Shown: one piece after another, positions 12,658-19,920 of the stretch
Layout: each line of letters begins with the position of its first letter
How positions within the stretch are numbered: position 1 is the stretch's first letter
Source of the DNA: a virus
Length of the DNA: 20,687 bases
Reading direction: 5' to 3' (one strand)
Virus record (IMG/VR): IMGVR_UViG_3300034012_001094
Location: 1-20,687 of that record
The notes under the pieces: model-generated
What the model was told of the DNA's origin: nothing
Seen by the model: the letters and a program-made list of their open reading frames with translations, nothing else
The model's database searches: none
Made by a program: the position numbers and the translations under genes

Positions 12658-12675
12658 CGCCAGTTATCGCTAAAG
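12648..12675. terminator. Strong hairpin over a convergent stop-stop overlap
   Basis: CTTTAGC-TAAC, loop GCCA, GTTA, a two-base bulge (TC), GCTAAAG: 11 bp with one bulge. Both stop codons (+ at 12657, - at 12654) are inside it. No T-run on either side. It is a good candidate for a bidirectional stop between the two convergent units. Confidence 0.45.
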
Positions 12676-12860
12676 TCCTCAAGATCCAGGGCATCCTGCA
12701 TCTGGCCGAGCATATCCTGAAGCATGTTTAAGATCCAGTTCACGTTCTCGGACTTGAACCCGGTTAAAGAACCAGCAAGTTCCTCGTTCTTAAGGAATAC
12801 CACCTGATCCTCCAGGATGCGGAGGATGTCAATGCGTTGCTCAAGCGTGGTGCGATCCAT
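12654..12860 (-). CDS. Small helical hypothetical protein
   Basis: A 68-residue protein from ATG at 12860 (MDRTTLEQRIDILRILEDQV). AAAGG eight bases upstream supports this start over a TTG at 12866 that would overlap the dCTP deaminase stop. The protein is acidic and almost wholly predicted helix, ending MLGQMQDALDLEDFSDNWR. It follows the deaminase after two bases and so is the last gene of that minus-strand unit. No family recognised. Confidence 0.65.
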   Translation of the reverse strand: MDRTTLEQRIDILRILEDQVVFLKNEELAGSLTGFKSENVNWILNMLQDMLGQMQDALDLEDFSDNWR

Positions 12861-12862
12861 GA

Positions 12863-13450
12863 TCAAGCCTTTGCGTACACAACTTCTTGAGCCTGGTTCT
12901 GATACTTGCCCTTCCGGTCCTGGTAGGACACCTCACAGGGAGTGCCGCGCAGGAACAGCAGCTGGATGATGCCTTCGTTTGCGTAGATGCGGTTGAACTG
13001 ACCGGTAGCGTTGCTGATCTCCAGGGTCAGGTAGCCCTCCCAACCGGCCTCTGCCGGGGTGATGTTGGCAATGATGCCAGAGCGTGCGTAACTACTCTTA
13101 CCCATGGCAATCACGGTCACATCCTGGGGCAGCTTCAGCCGTTCTTCTGCAACAGCAAGGCAGTACCCATAGGGAGGCAGCAGGAAATACTTACCCTTCT
13201 CGTCTTCTAGGAGTTCGGAGTCTGACAGGATCTTGGGGTTGAAATCCTTAGGATCCGACACTCCCTCCTGGATGCGACCAAAGATCAGACATTGCTTGGG
13301 AGACAGGCGAATGTCGTACCCATACGAGCTGAGGCCATAACTCAAGATGCGGCGTCCATCTTCTTCATTCACCAGACGGTCGGTGAACGGTTCAATCATC
13401 CCTTGTTCCAGGGCAAAAGCCTTGATCTCAGCGTCGCAAAGGATTCCCAT
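12863..13450 (-). CDS. dcd: dCTP deaminase
   Basis: A 195-residue member of the Dcd/dUTPase superfamily. It converts dCTP to dUTP, the first step toward dTMP, and so feeds phage DNA synthesis in the cytoplasm. Markers: ISYGLSSYGYDIRLS-type box (residues 35-50, here LSYGLSSYGYDIRLS), GKSSYAR (Lys118-Ser119-Ser120, Arg123) and ITPAEAGWEGYLTLEISN with the predicted catalytic Glu144. The length is typical of the family. The C-terminal YQDRKGKYQNQ matches the usual end that closes over the substrate. It has its own 33-base upstream gap with a TATAGT box and an AGGA ribosome-binding site, so it may be expressed separately from the genes before it. Confident call. Confidence 0.92.
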   Translation of the reverse strand: MGILCDAEIKAFALEQGMIEPFTDRLVNEEDGRRILSYGLSSYGYDIRLSPKQCLIFGRIQEGVSDPKDFNPKILSDSELLEDEKGKYFLLPPYGYCLAVAEERLKLPQDVTVIAMGKSSYARSGIIANITPAEAGWEGYLTLEISNATGQFNRIYANEGIIQLLFLRGTPCEVSYQDRKGKYQNQAQEVVYAKA

Positions 13451-13471
13451 AGATCCTGTTAATCGTCCTTA

Positions 13472-13477
13472 ACTATA
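13472..13477 (-). promoter_or_regulatory. TATAGT box before dcd
   Basis: On the minus strand TATAGT lies 21 bases ahead of the dcd ATG, in the only gap of the 15315-12654 minus-strand unit. No clear -35 box. Confidence 0.3.
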
Positions 13478-13483
13478 CCGAAT

Positions 13484-14071
13484 TCAGTAGATAACGCGGC
13501 CAAATTGCTCGTACGTTTCAATAAATTTCAGTGTGGCTTCAGACGATCTTCCTTGTGGCTGCAAGTACACCGCAAATGAACTGCAGGTTTTATGCTTGCC
13601 AATCCCTTCACTGGTGTTCTTGATCAGTGTTGGAATGGTCTTAAGGAAACAGATGGGGAAATCAAAGATCTTTTGCTCGTACCGGATCATGTCAGGGCAG
13701 TTGGTGAAGTAGATGGCCTGCTCCACTTCTCCCGCCAGCCACTTTTTATACAGCTGACGGAACCACACGGCATGAGACGACACCAAAGTTGGGGATGACG
13801 CCCTGGTCATCTTCCATTTATCCAGCTTTTTATCGAAGTAATAGCAGCCGCTTGGGGGGAAAAGGTACACACGACCAAACCACTGCTGCATGTTGAGTCC
13901 GTCCTGCTGAGGACTAAAGAACTCATCGGCCTGCACAAATTCCTGCGCCACCTTGGAACTGGCAGGATCTAAGTTGATCCCACCCATCACAATATTGGCA
14001 GCTTGCACCAGTTCTGTGGGCGTGATGAGTTCAAGATCTTCACGCCGTCCAGTGACACGACGGATGGTCAT
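13484..14071 (-). CDS. Phage N6-adenine methyltransferase-like protein (Dam family) with altered motif
   Basis: A 195-residue protein. ITPTELVQAANIVMGGINLD followed by PASSKVAQEFVQADEFF, DGLNMQQW and GRVYLFPPSG (residues 16-75) follow the phage Dam family (PF05869) box by box: TP...GxIxLDPASs, A..FF, DGL...W, grV. LDPASS (34-39) is the SAM-contact region. The family's catalytic N/D-P-P-Y is FPPS here (Phe71-Pro-Pro-Ser74), so both the amino-group-binding Asn/Asp and the aromatic residue are missing. It may be inactive, modify another base, or belong to a cyanophage subgroup with this form. It overlaps the upstream gene by four bases (ATGA). Confidence 0.75.
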   Translation of the reverse strand: MTIRRVTGRREDLELITPTELVQAANIVMGGINLDPASSKVAQEFVQADEFFSPQQDGLNMQQWFGRVYLFPPSGCYYFDKKLDKWKMTRASSPTLVSSHAVWFRQLYKKWLAGEVEQAIYFTNCPDMIRYEQKIFDFPICFLKTIPTLIKNTSEGIGKHKTCSSFAVYLQPQGRSSEATLKFIETYEQFGRVIY

Positions 14072-14454
14072 GCTGCGTCAACAACCTTGTTGTAGTCTAT
14101 TTCCAAATAGCGAATGCCCTCGTCATCATTGATGATGTAGCCAGCCTTCTCCTCGGGATCAATCTTCTGTGCTGCCTCCAGAATGCGGCGGAAGGTTTCA
14201 ACTAGATCATGGTTGTTATCCCGTTCCATCGCTTCTTTAGCGGCGTTCAGCTCTTCTAGCGTCATGTAAACCACCCCACGTTCCTGTTTCGGTTGGAAGC
14301 ACATGACCCCCGGCCCTTCCGATTGCCAGAACTGGTAGTACATCTCGCCCATATCACCAAGGATGAAGTCAACCGTCTGGTTGAGCATCTTTGCCTTGGT
14401 CTCGGTTACATCACCTTGCAGCGCAGCGTGGATGAGCTTCTCGCGACGATTCAT
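14068..14454 (-). CDS. Hypothetical protein of the minus-strand operon
   Basis: A 128-residue acidic protein (MNRREKLIHAALQGDVTETK), with mixed helix and strand and a C-terminal YIINDDEGIRYLEIDYNKV. It shares ATGA with the methyltransferase gene downstream and overlaps the upstream gene by 44 bases if the first ATG is used; the next in-frame Met is at residue 23 (KMLNQTV), which would nearly remove that overlap. Ribosome-binding signals are weak for the first ATG. Function unknown; its neighbours suggest DNA metabolism or early takeover. Confidence 0.6.
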   Translation of the reverse strand: MNRREKLIHAALQGDVTETKAKMLNQTVDFILGDMGEMYYQFWQSEGPGVMCFQPKQERGVVYMTLEELNAAKEAMERDNNHDLVETFRRILEAAQKIDPEEKAGYIINDDEGIRYLEIDYNKVVDAA

Positions 14455-14911
14455 TTTCTACCAAACCCTGTCGTACTAAAGATTCTAGAAGCTTAGGTAA
14501 TGGTTTGTAAATCACAACGAGCTTGCCAAGATTTCCACGTTTCTTAACAAGTTTCCCGTTTTCGTCACGAAGCTTGTCAAACTCGCCAGATCGGATAAGA
14601 TATTCGGCCACACAACGCAACCGCCGCTTCAGGGGCAGCTCTGCCTGGGGGAACTTCCCACAAATGGTGTCGGGATTCATGTCGACGAAGGCCAGGCGCA
14701 ACCTGTTGGCCAGGGTCATGCCCGAATTGGCGTCCTCCTCTTCATAATTTCTTACGTTTTCCAGGTATCGACGCAAGCATCCGTCATCGAACGAGCCAGA
14801 GGGGGGAAAGAACTCCTCCACCTGCTTGAACAGTGATGTGGGCAACAGCTGAGATGCGTTCTCAATTGTGACGGCAGCTAGGTCCAACCCCTGGAAACGG
14901 TTTGAAATCAT
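14411..14911 (-). CDS. Hypothetical protein, possible winged-helix C-terminal half
   Basis: A 166-residue protein starting inside the upstream stop (ATGA, 14908-14911). The N-terminal half is acidic (FKQVEEFFPPSGSFDDGC...NYEEED). Residues ~92-155 (RLRCVAEYLIRSGEFDKL, a basic turn KLVKKRGNLGK, then YKPLPKLLESLVRQGLVEN) have the helix / beta-turn / helix pattern of a winged-helix domain, and the spacing is suggestive rather than diagnostic. It directly follows an HTH gene in the same transcript. The last residues overlap the next gene. A DNA-binding role is a guess. Confidence 0.6.
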   Translation of the reverse strand: MISNRFQGLDLAAVTIENASQLLPTSLFKQVEEFFPPSGSFDDGCLRRYLENVRNYEEEDANSGMTLANRLRLAFVDMNPDTICGKFPQAELPLKRRLRCVAEYLIRSGEFDKLRDENGKLVKKRGNLGKLVVIYKPLPKLLESLVRQGLVENESSREAHPRCAAR

Positions 14912-15315
14912 TCGAGTTTCTCCTGGGTGGATTGGTATTTGTTGCCGTAGAAATCAGACAGGTCAATGTCCTTGTTTTTAGAAAAGGACATGACCAGGAA
15001 GTTCCACGGGATCCGAATGACGGCCTTCTTGCCGGAGTCAGGAGCGATGTTGACGTAATGAATGCCCTCAGTCCAACCTTTTTCCGGCTTTTTCTTGCCA
15101 ACGGCAATCCAATTTCGGATCGTTTGGTCGGATACGGACAGACGCCTGGCACACTCCTCGGTTGAGATGTACTCATCCGCAAACGCCTGGGGATTCATCT
15201 TGTCCGTTTCTTGCGTCTGATACCGGCTATGCCACATGGAAGCCAGAATATTTCTGACGCCCTTGAGTTCGAACGCAATATCTTCCAAACCCTTACGGAT
15301 TCCGAATGCTGCCAT
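14908..15315 (-). CDS. Helix-turn-helix (excisionase/MerR-type) regulator at head of minus operon
   Basis: A 135-residue protein. Residues 49-71 (YISTEECARRLSVSDQTIRN then WIAVG) are a clear HTH of the excisionase/MerR type; then KGWTEGIHYVNIAP, KKAVIRIPWNFL forms the wing and core strand. The first 40 residues are an extra helical region (GLEDIAFELKGVRNILASMW) and the last ~25 are acidic and polar. It shares the HTH then G-x-H-Y then basic beta layout with the 72-residue protein at 5553-5771. It is first in the minus-strand unit, which suggests a regulator of the early/late switch or of its own operon. The start ATG at 15315 faces the membrane-protein gene across ~55 bases. Confidence 0.75.
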   Translation of the reverse strand: MAAFGIRKGLEDIAFELKGVRNILASMWHSRYQTQETDKMNPQAFADEYISTEECARRLSVSDQTIRNWIAVGKKKPEKGWTEGIHYVNIAPDSGKKAVIRIPWNFLVMSFSKNKDIDLSDFYGNKYQSTQEKLE

Positions 15316-15370
15316 CGTTTCAACTCTTCTTTTTAGATGCTAGTGTGTGGGAAAACAATCTGCATTAGCA

Positions 15371-15751
15371 ATGGAAGAACTTCCTACTTCCAACGTGCCT
15401 CCTCAAGTTCCCACTGAAGAGAATCAATCCATTCCTGGTGTGCTGACCCCTGAAGCCCTGGAGCAGCTGAAGGCTCGGGCTCGGGAAGAAGCCATTCGAA
15501 TGACGATTCTTCAGCAACAAATGGCACGTCCGGAACCAGCGGTCCAGCCCATTGCTCGGCCAGAGGTTCCAGCCAGCCAGAGGTTTGATTTTCCAATGCC
15601 ACAGCCTCAGGTTGTTTATGTTCGCCGCAACCTGACAGTTGCGGAACTCATTGTGGTTTTTGCTATTGCTTGTGGAATCGTTACCGGTACTCAAGCAGCC
15701 TGGAATTTTGTGTCTAACTCCTTGCCTAGGATTGAAATCAAGGCCCGGTAG
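15371..15751 (+). CDS. Single-pass membrane protein with Pro-rich N-terminus
   Basis: A 126-residue protein from ATG 15371; an in-frame GTG at 15347 would add eight residues but has no better ribosome-binding site. Residues 1-80 are Pro/Glu/Gln-rich with one helix (TPEALEQLKARAREEAIRM). Residues ~89-109 (TVAELIVVFAIACGIVTGTQ) are one membrane segment after a basic VRRN, so by the positive-inside rule the N-terminus is cytoplasmic, and a short amphipathic tail (SLPRIEIKAR) follows. It is the first plus gene after the divergent control region. It could be a holin-like or spanin-like lysis protein, or a membrane-bound takeover factor; nothing decides between these. Confidence 0.7.
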   Translation: MEELPTSNVPPQVPTEENQSIPGVLTPEALEQLKARAREEAIRMTILQQQMARPEPAVQPIARPEVPASQRFDFPMPQPQVVYVRRNLTVAELIVVFAIACGIVTGTQAAWNFVSNSLPRIEIKAR

Positions 15752-15802
15752 ATTAAACACACTGCGACTATAATTCATTTTATAGGGTTTGTGTGATTTA
15801 AT
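15752..15802 (+). promoter_or_regulatory. Nested inverted repeats around a TATAAT box before a fibre gene
   Basis: The whole gap is near-symmetric. Outer arms ATTAAACACAC (15752-15762) and GTGTGATTTAAT (15791-15802) pair with a single extra A. Inner arms TATAA (15769-15773) and TTATA (15780-15784) pair around TTCATT. TATAAT is 15769-15774, 30 bases before the GTG at 15805. It could be an upstream terminator, a promoter with a bound dimer, or an RNA structure over the fibre start. Confidence 0.45.
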
Positions 15803-15804
15803 AG

Positions 15805-17532
15805 GTGGCCAACAGACGGATATCCGAGTTACAGGAGATCGCCGGTCTTGACCTAGCGGATGGCGACCTATTGACGGTCGTTCAGGTCGCAGAAGTTGAC
15901 CCTGCGATCAAGAACAAGAAACTAACGATATCTGGTACCCGTACTTATCTAAATGTCTACTATCTCCCCCGCACTGGGGGAACAGTTAGTGGTTCAATTG
16001 TTGTCCAGAACAACCTGACGGTTTCTGGTAACGCCAACCTGAACTCTCTGACGGTTACCGGTGACATTGTTTTTGCCAACCTCACGGTTCAAAACAATCT
16101 CACGGTCAGTGGCACCATCAGCGGTAACACAATTACCGGTGAAAGTATTGCTGCGCCCCTGGTAACGTCAGCCAGCGGTCGTTTCACTGATGTCACTGGC
16201 GCCACGGCACGGTATACCTCTGGAACATTCCAGACCCTCAGTGGCAACTTCATTACAGGTGTGACGATTACCACCTTTACTGGTGGTTTCTCCAACATCG
16301 TTTATTCCAATACCGTCAGCGGCGTCACAGTTACTGGCACGACGGTTAATGCAAGCAGCGGCGTTTATACAACTCAGCTTTCCGGTGCCACCATCACCGG
16401 CAACAACATTAATGGAACCACTGGTACGTTCCAGACCCTGGTCACGAGCGGCCAAACGATTGGTGGTAACGTCACTGTCAGTGGCACGCTGAACGTATCT
16501 GGTATTGGTACGTTTGCTTCTGGTGTCAACGTCCTTGGCACGCTGAGCGGCACAACCGTTACCGGTACCAACGCTCAATTCACCAACATCACAGGCTCCA
16601 CAGTTGTTGGAACCACCGTTGTTTCTGGTGCGACCGTTACCGGTAACACGGGCAACTTTAGTAATCTCAACACCATCAGCGGCGTCTTTAGCGCCCAGCT
16701 CTCCGGTGCAACGATCACGGGGAACACCGGTAACTTCACGACGCTCAACGCAATCACGGCCATCTTTGAGACCGGGATTGTCAAGCAGAACATCACGGTT
16801 ACTGGCAACATTGCAACCAGCGGCACCCTGACGGTTGGTCAGACGGCAACCATTGCTTCTGGCCTGACTGTCACCACTGGTTCGATCTCTGGTGTCACGA
16901 TTACTGGTACCACTGGTCAATTCACCAACCTTGTTGGTATTGGTGGGTCGTTCACAACGTTGACCGGCACGACCGTCACAGGCGGTACCGCTAACTTCAA
17001 CAACGGTAACTTCACTGGCACCCTGAGTGGTGCAACGGTTACTGGTAACACAGGCCAGTTCACCAACCTTCTTGCAGGTGGGGGTTCCTTTACAACCCTG
17101 ACTGGCACCACCATTACTGGAACCACAGGTCAATTCACGAACCTGACCGCGATTGGTGGCAGCTTCACAACCCTCACTGGCACGACGGTGACCGGTGGTA
17201 CCGCCAACTTCAACAACGGTAATTTCACTGGCACGCTGAGTGGCGCCACTATTACCGGCCAGGTTGGTCAATTCACCAGCATCACCGGTATCAGCGCTGG
17301 CTTCACAACAGTGACCGGTGGTACCGGCATCTTCACCACCAGTGTTTCTGGAGCCACCGTGACCGGCAATACGGTCCAAGGAACCTCCGGCATCTTCCAA
17401 TATCTGAGTGGTGCCACGATTACTGGTGTTAGCGGCAACTTCAGTACGGCATTAACGATTAGCGGACAGAATGTTGCCACTGTTAACTACGCGGACTCTT
17501 CTGCAATTGTGTATGCAATTGCTCTCGGATGA
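15805..17532 (+). CDS. Repetitive tail-fibre protein
   Basis: A 575-residue protein from GTG. The first ~60 residues (MANRRISELQEIAGLDLADG, then VDPAIKNKKLTISG and YLNVYYLP) match the N-terminal attachment domain I know from cyanophage fibres, which supports the GTG start although no Shine-Dalgarno site is near. The rest is a long series of short Thr/Gly/Asn/Ser repeats with the pattern SGATxTGNTGxFxxLxxIxG, as in beta-helical or triple-helical fibre shafts. A 71-residue unit is duplicated near the C-terminal end. It ends TVNYADSSAIVYAIALG. The likely role is a trimeric fibre shaft that contacts the host. A 410-codon open frame on the opposite strand is a by-product of the repeats. Confidence 0.8.
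   Translation: MANRRISELQEIAGLDLADGDLLTVVQVAEVDPAIKNKKLTISGTRTYLNVYYLPRTGGTVSGSIVVQNNLTVSGNANLNSLTVTGDIVFANLTVQNNLTVSGTISGNTITGESIAAPLVTSASGRFTDVTGATARYTSGTFQTLSGNFITGVTITTFTGGFSNIVYSNTVSGVTVTGTTVNASSGVYTTQLSGATITGNNINGTTGTFQTLVTSGQTIGGNVTVSGTLNVSGIGTFASGVNVLGTLSGTTVTGTNAQFTNITGSTVVGTTVVSGATVTGNTGNFSNLNTISGVFSAQLSGATITGNTGNFTTLNAITAIFETGIVKQNITVTGNIATSGTLTVGQTATIASGLTVTTGSISGVTITGTTGQFTNLVGIGGSFTTLTGTTVTGGTANFNNGNFTGTLSGATVTGNTGQFTNLLAGGGSFTTLTGTTITGTTGQFTNLTAIGGSFTTLTGTTVTGGTANFNNGNFTGTLSGATITGQVGQFTSITGISAGFTTVTGGTGIFTTSVSGATVTGNTVQGTSGIFQYLSGATITGVSGNFSTALTISGQNVATVNYADSSAIVYAIALG
16921..17346 (+). repeat. 213-bp tandem duplication inside the fibre gene
   Basis: Units 16921-17133 and 17134-17346 encode nearly the same 71 residues. 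A 36-residue core starting at IGGSFTTLTG (first at 16939, second at 17152) differs by one conservative change (Val/Ile). The DNA has many synonymous differences, including TCG versus AGC for one Ser. Confidence 0.8.
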
Positions 17533-17538
17533 TCCGTT

Positions 17539-17544
17539 TATAAT
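17539..17544 (+). promoter_or_regulatory. TATAAT box before a small virion-type gene
   Basis: An exact TATAAT in the 42-base gap after the fibre gene, 30 bases before ATG 17575: the same distance as at 15769-15774. AATAAATA also lies directly before the ATG, like the T4-type late box, but it is too close to the start codon to serve this gene well. Confidence 0.45.
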
Positions 17545-17574
17545 GAATGAAACTGCGTAAGTACCAATAAATAC

Positions 17575-17946
17575 ATGGCCCGTTTTGTTTCGGTCGTTAG
17601 GCAAAGTATTGCAAGCGGTTCCACCGCCCCGACGGTTATTATTTCTGGTACTTCCAACTCCAGTGGTGTGCCAGCTAATACCTATGGTGTGATCCTGAGC
17701 ATCCTTGCCTCTAACACCACTGCCAATTCTCAGAACGTCACGGTACAACTGATCAAATCTGGTGGCACCCCCACCGGATCTCTCATCACCTCTGGCACCG
17801 TACCAAACCAATCTTCTCTTGAATTCATGACCGGTAATAAGGTCATCGTTCAATCGGAAGATGTAATTCGTGCTTACGCAGGAACTGGCAGCGCTGTTGA
17901 CGTGACCATTTCCTACATGCTGAACCCGCAAGATAACACCATCTGA
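17575..17946 (+). CDS. Small beta-rich virion-type protein
   Basis: A 123-residue protein (MARFVSVVRQSIASGSTAPT) with alternating hydrophobic and polar strands (VTVQLIKSGG, SSLEFMTGNKVIVQSED) and the ending AVDVTISYMLNPQDNTI. Short all-beta proteins with this SVDVTISYL ending are common between fibre genes in cyanophages and are usually annotated as virion or fibre-associated. It has its own TATAAT and is followed by the S74 fibre after two bases. It may be an adaptor or capping protein for one of the flanking fibres; this is inferred. Confidence 0.7.
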   Translation: MARFVSVVRQSIASGSTAPTVIISGTSNSSGVPANTYGVILSILASNTTANSQNVTVQLIKSGGTPTGSLITSGTVPNQSSLEFMTGNKVIVQSEDVIRAYAGTGSAVDVTISYMLNPQDNTI

Positions 17947-17948
17947 TC

Positions 17949-19523
17949 ATGCCTTACATCGGTAATGTCCCAAGTTCCTTCAATGTTGGAACTGACAACA
18001 TCAATAATGATGCGATCACAACTGCCAAGATTGCAGATGGCGCGATCCTTAATGCCGATGTAAATAGTGCGGCTGCCATTGCCGGTACCAAGATCAGTCC
18101 TGACTTTGGTAGTCAGAATTTACTAACCACTGGTACCAGCACAGCAGCAAGTTTTATTCCCAGTAGTTCAACAGCACCAACAAACGGTTTATATTTAGCT
18201 TCCGCAAATAACGTAGCCATCTCGACTAATGGCACTGGGCGGTTGTTTGTTGATGCGAGTGGACGAGTAATTGTCGGAGCGTCGTCTGCCGCTGTAGGCA
18301 ACCCTCTTGAAGTAGTTGCCACATCCAACGGCAATGCCATTGCTGTTCGCGGCAGAAGCTCTGACAACGTGGGAATCATTACGTTCCATCCAAATGCCAG
18401 TAGCACTGAATATGCAAGGATCCAAGCAGAAAGCGATTCGGCATTGCGCTTCGGGACCGGATCTGCCGGATCCGAACGCATGCGCCTGGACTCCAGTGGC
18501 CGCTTAGGGATTGGCACTACTCCGGGAGTGACGTTAGACGTCAACGGACAAATCCGTGCAAACAATGACTTTCTCTACGCAGATTCAACAGCAACTCGCG
18601 GTCGTGTTTATGGCGACTCTTCCGGCTTAGTTGTTCGTGCAGATACTGGGTTGGCTCTTCGGTTTCATGCCGATGTTAATGAAAGAGCACGAATTGACAC
18701 ATCAGGCCGCCTGTTAGTTGGCACGTCTTCAAGTGTTAACAACGAGTGTATTTTTCAAACATCTGGCGACTCAGTTAGAGACATTGCTCTTAAATACACT
18801 GGTACTTCGGGCGGCGCTGAAACAAGTTTTAGATGGATTGATAAAAACAACCAGGTAAATGCGCAAGTTGGCAACAACCTTCAAAACGATGCTATTGGCA
18901 CAGCCGCCGCGCATCTTGTCTTTAAGACAGCAACCGGTGGCACGTTGGCGGAGCGGGTGCGTATTACGCAAGATGGCAAAATTTACATGGGTCAAACTTC
19001 CGGGTTTGGCTTTAGTACAAACAGGCTAGAGGTTGAAGGTCAAAACGCTGTTGCATTTAAGAGTACGGGCACCGCAGGCCAGCAAACTGCATACATCTGG
19101 CACTCCGCAACCAGTGGCAATAATTTGTTCATGGAATTTGGCACGGAATCGTCCATTAACACCCGTGGCTCTATTGACTACAACCGTGGCGCTGGTCAAG
19201 TTAGGTACAACGTCACGTCAGATCGCCGCCTCAAGTCAAACATTGAAGATGCAAGCTCAGCCCTAAACGTTCTTGATCAAATTAAAGTCAGGTCTTACAC
19301 CTGGACTGAGACCGGGTACAACATTCCTCACGGCTTTATTGCGCAAGAACTGAACGAAGCTGTACCCGATGCCGTCAAGGTTGGTGACGATGGAGATGAG
19401 GTGGTCGATACCTGGGCAGTCGACAACGCCAAGCTGGTGCCACTGCTTACAAAAGCACTGCAAGAAGCTTTGCAGAAGATCGACGCGATGGAAGCCCGAC
19501 TGTCAGCCCTTGAGGCGTCGTAG
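17949..19523 (+). CDS. Tail fibre/spike with C-terminal S74 intramolecular chaperone
   Basis: A 524-residue protein. The N-terminus MPYIGNVPSSFNVGTDNINN is a typical cyanophage fibre start. The middle repeats an R-x-D-x-SGRLxxGTS motif (e.g. GSERMRLDSSGRLGIGTT, ERARIDTSGRLLVGTSS, ERVRITQDGKIYMGQTS), a common trimeric fibre module. From residue 424 SDRRLKSNIEDASSALNVLD begins a Peptidase_S74 domain: Ser424 and Lys429 are the expected catalytic dyad, with GFIAQELNEAVPDAV and a final coiled coil (ALQKIDAMEARLSALEAS). The C-terminal ~100 residues should help trimer folding and then be cut off. Host binding would be by the central part. Firm domain call. Confidence 0.9.
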   Translation: MPYIGNVPSSFNVGTDNINNDAITTAKIADGAILNADVNSAAAIAGTKISPDFGSQNLLTTGTSTAASFIPSSSTAPTNGLYLASANNVAISTNGTGRLFVDASGRVIVGASSAAVGNPLEVVATSNGNAIAVRGRSSDNVGIITFHPNASSTEYARIQAESDSALRFGTGSAGSERMRLDSSGRLGIGTTPGVTLDVNGQIRANNDFLYADSTATRGRVYGDSSGLVVRADTGLALRFHADVNERARIDTSGRLLVGTSSSVNNECIFQTSGDSVRDIALKYTGTSGGAETSFRWIDKNNQVNAQVGNNLQNDAIGTAAAHLVFKTATGGTLAERVRITQDGKIYMGQTSGFGFSTNRLEVEGQNAVAFKSTGTAGQQTAYIWHSATSGNNLFMEFGTESSINTRGSIDYNRGAGQVRYNVTSDRRLKSNIEDASSALNVLDQIKVRSYTWTETGYNIPHGFIAQELNEAVPDAVKVGDDGDEVVDTWAVDNAKLVPLLTKALQEALQKIDAMEARLSALEAS

Positions 19524-19572
19524 TCCTACTCACTAATATCTACTGGTAAACTAAAGAAAACGGTTACGTAAA

Positions 19573-19911
19573 ATGACCCTTACTTCTGAATGGCACATCG
19601 CCGCTCTTGAGACCGCTCCTTCGGAAGATGGCCTGACCGATGTTGTGAAAGTCGGTCACTGGACTGCATCTGCCACTGAAGTGGACGGTGCCAACACCTA
19701 TACCGCCAGCTGCTACGGCTCCGTTGGTTTCGGTACCCCAGACCCCGATGCCTTCGTTGATTACCCCAACATCACCGAAGAAGAAGCCATCACCTGGGTC
19801 AAGGAAACCCTTGGTGCTGAGCAGGTGACTGCCATTGGTGACAATCTTCTGAGTCAGATTGAAGAGCAGAAGAACCCTTCTATCGTGACATTACCACTCC
19901 CTTGGAGCTGA
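19573..19911 (+). CDS. Small conserved phage protein (EDGLTxVV / YTASCYG family)
   Basis: A 112-residue protein (MTLTSEWHIAALETAPSEDG). The order W-x-I-x-x-L, EDGLTDVVKVGHWTASAT, YTASCYGSVGFGTPDPDAF, ITEEEAITWV and an end of IEEQKNPSIVTLPLPW is that of a small family widespread in cyanophages and other marine phages and annotated as unknown (I recall DUF7936). It is usually encoded near fibre genes, as here. Its ATG follows a TAAACT box at 19547-19552 by 20 bases. Function unknown; a virion or fibre accessory role is inferred from the neighbours. Confidence 0.75.
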   Translation: MTLTSEWHIAALETAPSEDGLTDVVKVGHWTASATEVDGANTYTASCYGSVGFGTPDPDAFVDYPNITEEEAITWVKETLGAEQVTAIGDNLLSQIEEQKNPSIVTLPLPWS

Positions 19912-19920
19912 GTATTAATC

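Noticed and set aside
16168-17400. A 410-codon open frame on the minus strand inside the fibre gene
   Set aside because: It is exactly antisense to the Thr/Gly repeats, which rarely produce stops in that frame; the product is a low-complexity Gly/Arg/Thr/Asn string with no start signals.
17567-17574. AATAAATA as a T4-type late promoter
   Set aside because: It touches the ATG at 17575, so transcription would begin inside the gene; TATAAT 30 bases upstream is the better candidate.
17452-17931. A 159-codon minus-strand frame over the fibre end and the next gene
   Set aside because: It crosses a promoter gap and two well-supported plus genes, and its composition is shadow-like (Asn/Arg/Gly/Ser runs).
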